This document shows positions 33,841 through 45,800 of a stretch of DNA of 56,613 nt, one piece after another. Source of the stretch: Chara braunii. Its lineage: Eukaryota; Streptophyta; Charophyceae; Charales; Characeae. Each line of letters starts with the position of its first letter. Position 1 is the stretch's first letter. The translations under genes and the position numbers were made by a program. The notes under the pieces are model-generated. The model had not been told where the DNA came from and made no database searches. It was given only the letters and a program-made list of their open reading frames with translations. Location of the stretch: contig BFEA01000176.1 in NCBI GenBank assembly GCA_003427395.1, positions 1,887,252-1,943,864 of the forward strand. Reading direction: 5' to 3'.

Positions 33841-36800
33841 TATGGGAGCTGACCATGCCCGAAGTCGTTACCCTAACCTTATATATATATATCGTCACAT
33901 ATATATAGAGAGAGAGAGAGTTGTACATCTTTTCAAGAGCTACAACCAGTTATTTTTCATTTTTGGGGCCGGTGGAGGTTTGCGGGTGATGTTTGGAGGG
34001 TGGGGTGGGGGTGACATTTGTTTTTTTCAGTTTAATCGAACAGGGGTGCTCGGCCATGCACCCAAGCACCCCATGGACCTTGTCCGTTGAAAAAACAACG
34101 GTGGGAGGGTCCGCGTTTTGTATTCAACTGGAACTCGGCCGTTTAATTCCTCGGCCCGCGTTGAACATATTACTCATGACAGGGTGCCGCAGAGTGTACA
34201 GACACTTTTCCAATTCATAAGGCCAGGCATCGTATTTATCAGCGAATCAAAAAAGACAGGTGCAGCCATCGATGCAACATACCCTGATGTACGATTTTGC
34301 AAACGGATTCCGGAATTCCGAATCATCAAGCTTCCGCACCTGCCAACGCAGTAGGCCACAGACAGAGATTCAGAAAGGTGGTCTATTTCAAGAAGGAAAA
34401 ATTGGAAACAGCCATCATATGACCCAACTTCAGGGATGGACAGACACCCCGACAGAAGGAAATACCCTCAAGCTTTCACCAACTTCAGGCTTTCTTGTCA
34501 TCAAGGGCAGGAAGACAAATCTATTCTTGAACCATTGAACAACAATTCCTCTCGCAGTCCCACGTCAATTCATCGTACTTTTCACTTCAATTTAAAACTT
34601 TCCTCTTGGCTGTCCGCCAGTTTTTTTTCTCCTTTTCCTTCCTTCCATCTTTTGCTTTTCCTCATTGCTCACGTTCAGCTCACTTTCAGCTCATATCCAA
34701 TAAAGACAACATAGCTTGGACACTTGTCTAAATTATACACATTGCACATACCAACTCTTTCTTGTATAAGAAACCCACTCATAGCGAACCACACTTTGTA
34801 GGCTACGGCAATCACATCATCAGGACACGAGGTAGGGCTATCACATCAACAGGACACGAGCCAGGCACCCTACTTCCTGAGACAATCTTATGCTCCTTTG
34901 CCAACCACCCTACTTAGGGAGAAGTACCCCACTGAATATAATTTACCGAAGTCATTTTCTCCCACCCTTCTTTTTTGTTACCTCGAATTCTTCACCCGAT
35001 GTGTGACTGAACCAGGGATCACAGTGAAGCCCACATAGAATACGTGAATGCAAGATGATCCAAAACCTCAAGCTAAAATCCCAACACAGCACAAAACAAA
35101 CTCACAGACAGAAAGAACTACGAAGAAACGCAACAATACCATCTGAGCCACATGCGGGCATGCAAAACTAACACATGAATCTCAAGGTCGACACTCACTT
35201 GGAGTAAACCAAGATCGGCACTATTGCTAGAGATAACAGGAGCAGGAGGGAGAACTGTCTTTTACCGCATGTTTCATGTCCTCATAGCTATTGTAATCGA
35301 CGATCCCGACAGTACCTGTACACAAAGCCAAATTGACACACAGGTTGAGTAAACACAATCACTTCTTTCAGACAATCAATCCAACATGAGCAGACACGAG
35401 CCCAGCCAAACGTCGCCAGAGACCTATGTCATCATAACAAACACCGTCAACAGTTCTCTAAGCAACCTTAGAATATGATTGCTTCTGTGCTTGATCAGAA
35501 GCAGCAATTACTTATATTTCAAGGAGATCATTCACCGCTGAATCTTCCTCCCCTCCGCCCGCCTCTTCAGGGTTAAACATCAGCATATGGTGGTGTGCAA
35601 CTCCTCAAATTAGCACATGCAGCGGTCGCTTTATCAAAAAATGACCACACTGGCCAGCATCCGGCCCTCTTCTACCGAATGTGGTACTTCATGAGCTTGA
35701 TAAATTTGTCATGCGACCGAAGAGCATCGATAGAGGGTTATCGATACAGAGGGCAACAGGGGTTGGACTGACAGTCGGCTAGGGTTGCAGAGTTGGTGCA
35801 AATAAAGTATACCACTTTCCACCACTTTTCTCGAGAGCTCCCTTAATTCTGGGTGACATTGTGAGCTGTTATCTATTAGTCAAATGGGTGCTGGACAGAT
35901 TGTCCATGTTGAACCTCCTGATGAGTCAGTGATAGCACGCTCCCTTATAAACAGTCATTTCCTGTACTCAATGGAGAACCTCCTGATGAGTCAATGATAG
36001 TATGTTCCCTTATAAACCGTCGCTTCCTGTATTCAATCGAGAAATATCCACGTAGTCAGAAACACATACCATTGCCATCTCGGAAGACTTGGGCAAAACA
36101 AACATCCCCTGCTCTTCGCATGTGATCCTGTCCACACAGACATGCATGGGCCAACAGATACAAACACGAGCAACGCTATCTTAAGTCTCACAGCACATGA
36201 TGAGCGCGGAAGACGAACCATTACAGACATGCATGCGCCATCTGAGATCCAGACCAACAGGTGCCCACAAACACCACGCACAGGACGAGTACAGACTCCA
36301 AATCATCCACGTCATCCTACATCAACATTCTGATCTGCGGATTGATCACAGCAACACGCATGCATTGCACATGAAGATCCAATACATCCAAATGAGCACA
36401 CAAGTACATAGTACATACTCCCATATACATAGGGCAGAGACAGCAAGACCCAATAGTAAATACTAAATACTCTATACACATACGGCAGAGACAGCAAGAC
36501 GCAATAGTACATACTCTATACACATAGGCCAGAGACAGCAAGACCCAACAGCAACTTCCTGGTCACAGTACTTCAACCCACAACACGCTTCGAACATGCC
36601 CCATTTAGAGCAAAAAAAAATAAAAATAATCCGACTAAACTGCTACATTGGACAGGTCAACTGCACATGTCAGCCTCATTTCGAAAATGCACACACATAA
36701 GCTTGATCAATTTTGCTGGGAGAAACACTCATCGAGCTCAAACGAAGAAAGACATCATAAGATACATGCCGACAGCCCTCCTGTCCCCTTCAGTAACACT

Positions 36801-39800
36801 CGTCGAGAGCTGAATGATGGACCTACTCATGTCCTTCCCACGTTGTGCCTTTCACGTCTTCATGCACAAAATAATTACAAAACTCAAGCGGTCTGAAAGG
36901 ACCAGACCACGGTTGCCACGATTTTACGCATTGACAATCCACGTTGCAGCATGCAAGATACACTACATTTCACCGAAGGGGTAAAGTCGAAAAAGCATCG
37001 GCAAACGCTAGAAGAACAAGATGCTTACCTTCAGGTCTTGCCACGACGCTGATGAAGGGAGCCCAGTGACCATTACTGCACAAACAGCAGAAGGAGAAAA
37101 CCTCAGTTATAAGACACCAACCTTCAAACACTAAGGCATGATGAAAAAGTTCCATGGTGACCATTTCAGATCTCTGCTCCATCAGTGAACACCTCAGATT
37201 GTACGCATCCCTTGCCCTTACAAGGGCAGCATAGCACTCCAGGCTACTGATCGTCCAGAGATTACATTTGAAAAATCTTCCAAGGCTTCACCATGGCTGG
37301 TTTCCATCAGAAACCAGAATGTCAAGAATACATGCAATACGTGGCTACAACACTATTACCATAGACGACTGCATCCAATGCCTGCGCTCACCCCGGACAT
37401 TCTGACGTTGGGCCCCAGCAACATCACTCACATCTACATCACCTCAAACTTGCCCGCAGCCACTACGAACTCTCCTTCAGTCCATGACATACCCACCATC
37501 CATCTGCATGCTGCAGCCAAGCCTAACATTATTTCCCCCCCAGAACCGATTCACCACAGCAATTTCCTCCACATCACAGGGTCGATTCAACAGCAAAGAG
37601 CCTCCGTGAGGTTCAATAAATGCATAATGTCCCAATCCGCCTCCCTGACCTTTCAATCCCTTTATGCAGACAAAGACATACACTGCGTCGGATGCCGGAT
37701 GGCTTTACATTCAATTCTCATACATGATCCTCTCCAAATTTGTTGTCCGCAAAGAGAAATACTACATTCCAAAGAGACAGCCAGGCTCTGAAACAGCACG
37801 CTCAGGGGAATTCAATCCATTGATCCCATTCAAATTTCTCATCTACTGAGTGAAAATGCCACGGAGACGGTCAACGAGCCCGAGACACCAAGACAATGTG
37901 GATACAAAACAGAGACAAAGTCAGGCTGAGCACGCCATATACTGCTTCCATACCTGCGCACCTACATGTCTCGTAGATGGATCAACCTTTTGCACACCCA
38001 CATTGCCGCAGCGCATTGCGGAGCAGGTTACAGGCTCATCAGAATCAACCAGATCACACAGGGATGACACATAACTATGACATCGAAGATATGCGTTGAA
38101 AGGCCTTGATGTTCCCTTCTGAGACACAAACCCACAACTGTTATCCACACACCAGCAACAGGCAGTGAGAACCATGCACAGAGGGAAAGACAGAAAGGGA
38201 AGGAAAACGTTTCTCGCCACAACAAGATTCAGGTTCTGTGCACAATGCCACACTAATTTCCGCACACAATTAAATGGCAAACCGTAGGGGCTGTTTTCAT
38301 AACGTACAATATCGTCTTCTTCTCCAAGCCCCATAACACGATAGCACCATCTGCAGGGTGGCACCACTAGTGTCGCGGCGACGTCCCCGAGACACGATCA
38401 GCCCAGGAGAATTCTCATTCCCATAGTCAGCATTGCCCCAACTCCTGACCCATCCAGTACCTTAAGAGCGCTCCAGATCCCGACTATGCTTCCGGATCCT
38501 GAACAAACCCAACAAAATCCACTCGCAGTGAGTTCCTCTACCATCAGGATAAAGTTCCATGCTGTGCTGCATCCCTGCGGCCAAGCTGACAGAAGCGCAT
38601 CTATGCTTCTTTCTGTTTCGTCCTTGCCACTCTGATGATTTGCAGACCGTCAAAACCAGCGAAGAAGCTCATTCATGACACTTAAGAGCGACAGGCACTC
38701 TCCCTATCACAAAGCGGACGCTCCTCTGAGCCTCTTTGCCTGACCACTGGAGTGATTTCTTGGTAACTGGAGCCATCGACGAGAGCACTCACTTTTTCAC
38801 TCTTGACTCAGCAGATTTTCTATTACGAGTTGCAGCGAGGGTGACACCTCCAGCCTCTTTTTCTGATTCATCTTGGTCCCTACGGTGATTCGATGGGTAC
38901 CAAAGACAGCAAAGAATACCCTTATTCCTCACTCTCCGGGACAGAATACCCTTATTCCTCACTCTCCGGGACAGGTGCTACTTGCACGAAACGACGAAAC
39001 GAATTCTACTTTGCCAAATTGCCGTGAATGCAACCGACGTCACAAAATATGCAGAACGCCCAGCAAAGTCACGGTCACAAAATACGCAGAACGCCCAGCA
39101 AAGTCAAGGAAGTATGCATTAGGTTCTAATCAAGACTTGACATGAAAGACGCGCAATCCGAATTTACGCCTGACGTACCAAGCCTCAAGGAGGCCACCAG
39201 CTCCTGCCGCAAGCCCAGTTGTATGTGCCGCGATTACTTCTACCGGTTTGCCCAGAAGCTTTCCGCGTGCCAAACACTTACCCAAGACCCATGCCTACCA
39301 ACAGGGGCGCTGCGCATGCTCCGCCGAAAACACTCACTCGGCTATTGACGATATGGATGTCACATGTAAGGTAAAGAGTTCAAATCTCCTCAGAAACTGC
39401 AAGACTTCACCACACTGCAATCGGCACTGCTATTATGGTTTGCCAGTGCCAGGAAGAAACGAGACAATGTCAGGGAACCAGACAAAACAAGATGCGTTAC
39501 CACATCTCAGCAATTAAAATGGGGCGCTGCTGTTACAGCTGGTCCAAAGTAGTGGCAGCTTCCACGGGAAATGCACAAGTCCTTCATGACGGACCGGGAC
39601 AGCAGAGAGGTCAAAATTTCATTGCAGATTCTACCTAAAGCTGAAGTCATGGGAGAGCGGATAACCAATCCGCAGCACGAACCCTAAATGAAGGCTACCC
39701 TTCGGCAAAATGCCTACCAAAGCCGGCAGGCGATAATTATACTACTAAGAACGTCATAAGATAGCCCTTTACACATTCCTTATTCAGCACCTTTCATAGG

Positions 39801-42800
39801 CATAACACAAAAAGAAAGAAAGATGAAACATAGACCTCACCTCTGTAGTCCGACCGCCTAGAGAGCCCCCCAAGTCTTCCACTGCTTCCACTGTAGCTAC
39901 TGTACCGGTCTACTGACGCAGATGCACGTCCTCCGTGTGCCAATTCCACCTGGGACCATTAAAAAGCAAATGTCAGCAAACAGAAAACCCGGCAATTTAG
40001 ACACAGCATGATTCACCCCGTTTTTTGCACACCCGGGATCAAATATCAACGAAAAGAACAGCCAAACCCAACCAGAAAAACAAAGACAACGTGGCATGTC
40101 ACCACTAAGACGCAACGAAAAGAACAGCCAAACCCAAGCAGAAAAACAAAGACAACGTGGCATGGCACCACTAAGAAGCAAAAGACAACAAACAGAAAAC
40201 CCAGCAATTTCGACACAGCATGATTCACCCAGTTTGCACACCCGGGATCAAATATCAACCAAAAGAACAGCCAAACCCAAGCAGCAAAACAAAGACAACG
40301 TGGCAGCTCACTTGCGCTCCTGACCCGAGCGCCCATCTTCACCTGAGTAGAACGCACGTCACACGGTCATTATCACCATGCAAGTGCCCCAAATGCAGCT
40401 ACAACGCCCGTGCGTTCTTTTCAGGCACTTACAGTACATGCCAGTTATCGGACGCGGGCCCTTTTCGGCGGCCGCCCACTGCCGATTCATTTTATCTACG
40501 GCGCTCGGTCTCCTCAATTTTCGGAGCCCGTGCATTCTTTTCAGGCACTTACAGTACATGCCAGTTATCGGACGCAGGCCCCTTTCGGCGGCCGCCTACT
40601 GCCGATTCATTTTATCTACGGCGCTCGGTCTCCTCAATTTTCGGAGAGGCTAAAAATAGGTTCTCCAGTTGCCTGGGGCCATGTACTGGCGGTTTAAGAC
40701 TGCACGTTGCCACAAATGCAGCCATAATGCAGGTACATTCTATTAAGGCGAAGATGGTAGCCTACAGTTTCTCAAAATCGAACAAACAAAACGGTAGCTA
40801 CCAGTATCTCAAAATTGAGCCAACAAGTCGTAGATGAATCGACGTGTGGCGGATCAACTGACAGAGTTCCAACACAATAGGGCATGGTGACTGAAAAGCC
40901 TTTTTACCAGCAGCAGGATCGCAATAACCACTGCCACTTCGGCTCATACTACATAAATCTAGGTGCCCAGGCAAAGCAGAAACAGGACGGCATCCGACAC
41001 CTGTCAAGCAACACACAAATCGGAGACATCCGCTGAAACTCGTCTTCGTCTGACCAGTCTCCCGTCATTGCCATTTTGGTCAACCAACCAATACCCTTCC
41101 CTCCATTCAGCAACGACGATTGCTTGCACATTTTGCCGGACGTTCATTCGAAACTCAGCAGCGTACTTTTCATAGCTTTTCGTGCTCTTGCACGCAGCAC
41201 ACAAACGAGCAACAGAACGTGATTATTTGAACGAGCAACCAAAGAAAATCCAATTAAAACGAGAGCAACAAAACAAGATAATTTTAAGCGCAACTCTTGG
41301 AGCGGGAACTTACCCGCAGTCGGTTGCCATCGAAGTTATATCCATCACGTCCCCTGATGGCATCTTCGGCATCACGGGCATCCTCAAACTGCGGCCCAAA
41401 CCGCGCCACGATCAACAAACGACCAATAACAAATCACGGAAAACAACATCAAACGAGAGCATTCTTCAATCACCAGCAAAACCCTGTCACCAACAACCCT
41501 TGCTACTCTCCGCCCTTTGGTTTGGCCCCAGGATTTGGTTTGGGCCCAGCATTTGGTTTAGCCCCAGCATTACATTTCGACTCCAGAGCTGAAAGACAAA
41601 ACAACTCGAATCAGCCAATCAGCTTCACACACTACTCCTGAAGCCTGACTGATCTCCCAATCACTGTAGCCTGCATTTGCTGCTTTCACGTCGACCAGTA
41701 ATAAACACGGAAAACGACATCAGACATAAAGAATATAAAAAAAAAATGGGATTTGTGAGAGCATTTTCAATCACCAGCAACCCTCCTCCGACCAGATCCC
41801 TCGCTCGTCTCCGCCCCTTGGTTGGCCCCAACATTACGTTACATCTCTAATCAAGGTGAAATCTTGTCAGAACTCGCAAGACAAAAGAGCTCAGACGAAC
41901 AATCAGCTTCATACACTCCTGAAGCCTGATCTCCTCATATCAATGTATCCTGCATTTGCCTCATCTCCTCATATATTCATTACCATAATAATACTTTTAC
42001 ATAAAAATGCCTCATCTCCTCATTATATTCATTACCGTTATAATACCTTTATATAAAAATAAAAAACAAGAACCGACTAATCAACTGTTGTATTCATTCA
42101 CACGCACCACAACGAAAAACCCTTTTAGAATGTAACAGCAACTACAGTAGCAACCTACTACTGAGAGGCGAATAAGGTAAAAACACCCTCCCTTCCCACG
42201 TTAAGTTTTTCCTCCCTCTTTGCTCTGGACAAGAGGGACACCTGAAACGATTTACGGAGGTCCAAGCCATGTCAAAAATTGAAACCGCTGGGGTTGGCAA
42301 TCCAGACGTAAACTAAGGGTCTGATCCGACTATACATACCGTAAGTAAAAAAGTGCCTTTTCACGGATCCCAGTGTGTTCCGAAGTCGTAGGCGGCCCCG
42401 TCGACTTAGGGGTATGTGGAAACATTTGTAGTCGTGGCGCTCTGGGAAGGAACGGCGCCGAAAAAGTCGTCGGAAGAACCGAAATGTGAAGAGTGGTCGA
42501 CCCGTACCCTTCCGCGAAAAACCTGGAGCCGTTTTCTTGGTTTTTTTTTTTTTTTTTTTGGTTTGTCCGTTAGGTGGCGGAAGAGCCACGTTTCAGAACC
42601 GCCCAGGCCATGTCCGTCGGAAGAAAATATAGAAATGGGTCCAGGCCATGTCCGTCGGAAGAGCCACGTTTCAGAACCGCCCAACGAAAGCCGCCGTGGT
42701 CTGCGTCCAAGCTCCGAAGGAAACGGGAGATTGGAGTCCCGATTTTCTTTTACGGCCCGCGTGGCGCGGGAGCAGCTTTTTCGGTACTTTTACCACTTTT

Positions 42801-45800
42801 CCGTAAAAGTTCGTAGTCGGATCAGACCCTAACTCAACCGACACAAATACCGTCTTCCCCCGAATAGAACGTACGGTCATTATAGCCGTATTTAGGGCAA
42901 CTTTCAGCATAGATCCAGCAAAAATGACCGTACGACATGAGAGGAGCAGTGATTACAGGCCAAATAGAGGACACTTCTTACCTCGATGAATGCGTATCCA
43001 GGTGGCCGCGGCGGGAGCTTGAGATCAATGTCGATGATGCGACCGTACTGATCACACAGTAACCCACAATTAAACCGAAGCGCAGCATACACACGCAAAC
43101 GAGATAAAACAGTTAGCGGATGAAATAATGTTCGGATCTTCATTAAATTGCAGGAGACAGCAGCGAGTTCTCAAAGTGAAATACAGTTTTCACGTCCATC
43201 ATCACATTATTATTTCAAGATTTTTGAATTATCACAAGATCTTAAACTACCCTTCCATTTCAAAACTCGGTTGGACAGACTGCCAAGCGAAACGTGACAA
43301 GTCTGAAGACGTGTGTCTCTATGTGACAGCTACAATCAACTCTTACCCACCAAACACCCACCATTGCCTTCTCCCGCCAGTCAAACTTCCATCCGAACTT
43401 AATCTTTACCTTCTCTAATAAAGGCAGAAGCTAGAAACACCATCAAGAAATCATAAACATACAGCAGCATCGTGCTCTCTGGAGTGAGCTTTTGCAAATT
43501 AACACCATACGGTCAAGACCTCACTGCACACACAGTTTTGCAAATGAACACCATGCGTTCAAGACCCCACTCCGCACACAGTAACCAGCGAAAAGCATGC
43601 TAAACAAGGTAGGAAAAACAATCACAAGATACATTACAATTCCCACTAGTTGCTCTGCGTGTGTGTGTGTGTATGTGTGTGCGCTCGTCTGACGAGGGTG
43701 ACACAACTGAAGGATGCGCGATAGACACCCACAAATTAACCGCAATGGACATCCCAAGTACCCATTCTGCAAAGGCAAAGATAGACCGTAGAAAAACGTT
43801 CTATTCAGCCGTAACAAGTGCTCTCACATAGGGTGCTTCCACAGGTTGACATCCAATCCAGCCTAAAAGTAAACAATCTGCCACAAGTAACCAAAAAAGT
43901 TTTTAATGAATGGGTCATAATGCTCCGAAGATTTCAGCTGCAGAGATCCAAAAGCCGGTAGAGCTCCATTCCAGCTTACTTTACCCCATCCTGTCAATGT
44001 GCAGATGGCCGATTATTATCTCGAAGAGAAAAACTGTAACGCCGAGGCAATACGACCATGCAGTAGACGAAAAGGCGACCCGTCATAACCTCACTTAAGA
44101 AACAAAAAAAGAAAAGACAAGTACTCTTACTAGCGACGAGAGCACTCCTGCATCACGACTGACCTCACCAATAAGCCTAGAAAGGTTCCACGAACTGAAT
44201 GCACTCTCCTGAACGGATGTCCCTCCATCCGCATTTCGACGGACGCTCTTTTCATTATCGCATCATAAGAGGATAATCCCGCCTCGAAAACTCTGCTGCG
44301 CGACTTAAAAGAGGATAGCCCCACCCTTGAATATTCGTCTTCCTTGCACTCAGCCACCAGTTCACACGAGCCTAAGTTGGGAAAGCTGCCTTCCAATCCT
44401 CGAAAGACAGCGACTGCGCCTTTTCGAATTCCCCGCCGTCACATCGTATACCCGCAAGAGCACTACTTAGGTTCGTGTGACGGATCACCCAACAACCACA
44501 ACCAACAAACGAACACAACTCCCATAACAAGTTCTACCTATGGTCCAACAAAACGAACACAGCTCGCATAAAAAGTTATAACGATGGTCCAAGAGGAGGG
44601 TATTGTTCCAAGGCAAGGGCGGTAAGAGCACTACTTAGGTTCGTGTGGCGACGCACCCAAAACCCACAACCAACAGAGCGAACACAGCACCCATAAAATG
44701 TTCGAACGATGGGGTCCAAGAGGAGGGTATTCTTCCAAGGCAAGGGTCATCACCGGATCTGCATTCGAGCAGGACTACTGTCTATAGACTCCGCAAAACA
44801 CTAAAAGCCTACACGCGAAGGGTCAGCCTGTGGTGCAAGAAGGGCTGCCCACGGATTAAATTACAGTAATTGCAACGGAGTCCTTCGTCAGTAGGCGATG
44901 CTCTCGATCTCATAACAGCCGCGTATAGCTGCCTGAGAGATCCCTCCTTTCTCACCCCCTGAGAGCCTCCAATGTGCGAGCACGTCTTTGTGTCCACAGA
45001 GCCGTTGCAGACAATCGGCAGTGAGGAAAACTTCAACACTTCAGGAGAGACCTAGAACTGAGCGTCGACGACCAATCCGGCGAAAAGCCCATATCAGCAT
45101 TCACTCACTAATTTCCCCTCCCTCCTCTAAGCGAGAGCTGTGAAGAGTGTACGTAAAATAACCATGCGTGACTCGGACGGATTACGTCAGCCAACGGAGA
45201 TTTTCTTTAGTCGGATGACCACAAAATAGCATTCCGACTGTTTACTGCCCAAGCTAAACTACGTCTCATCAATACCCTCCCTCCCGTTAATGAGCTGTGG
45301 AGGGTAGGTAAGATAACAATGAGTCAGTCGAACGTGCATCAGCCAACGGAGACTTCGGATGGTTGGACGACCACCCGATAGAATTCCCACTTTAATACCC
45401 AAGCTGCGTTTCATCAAGATACAATAATGGGTATGAATAAAACGAACCAATACAGACTTCCAACGAACGTACCAACATACCGACGATGACGATCAATCTC
45501 AACAAAACGACATCGAACAGGAAATTTGAATGCGCACGCACATGCGTTCTTCTTTGTAAGCTGTCCCAGAGAACTGCCCCAGCGATCCGCAAGCGGTGAA
45601 GGAGAAGAGAGCAAGAGACTGCGTCGTGCAACAGGCTGTTCCTTGATGAGTGTTTCGCTGACTATAGGTCTCACTGCGCGACTTGCCAAATGCGAGAAAC
45701 ACGGACGCGATTTGCGCGCGTATTTCAAAGCACCTTCCAGCTGAAGATACAGGCACCAGTTTCCAAATTTCGTATGTCATACAGCGAGAGACCATATAGA

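Larger units (their letters stand above)
34283..39949 (-). other. SR34: SR gene exons 4-8: hinge and pseudo-RRM2
   Basis: Exon 4 (39841-39949) ends RRM1 with VELAHGG and encodes a serine-rich, glycine-poor hinge. Exon 5 (37029-37075) gives [16 protein letters not shown], with the invariant SWQDLKD heptapeptide of SF2/ASF proteins completed by exon 6 (36070-36127, [19 protein letters not shown]). Exon 7 (35266-35315) gives [16 protein letters not shown] and exon 8 (34283-34339) [19 protein letters not shown]. Phases 1, 0, 1, 0 and 0 agree across the joints. Confidence 0.93.

Noticed and set aside
33778-33880. Functional rRNA gene
   Set aside because: Only about 100 bp of the 16S 3' region, inside an intron; a plastid-derived fragment.
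35920-35990. CTGATGAG words suggesting a hammerhead ribozyme in SR intron 6
   Set aside because: No GAAA partner or closing helices; it is part of a 65-bp tandem duplication.
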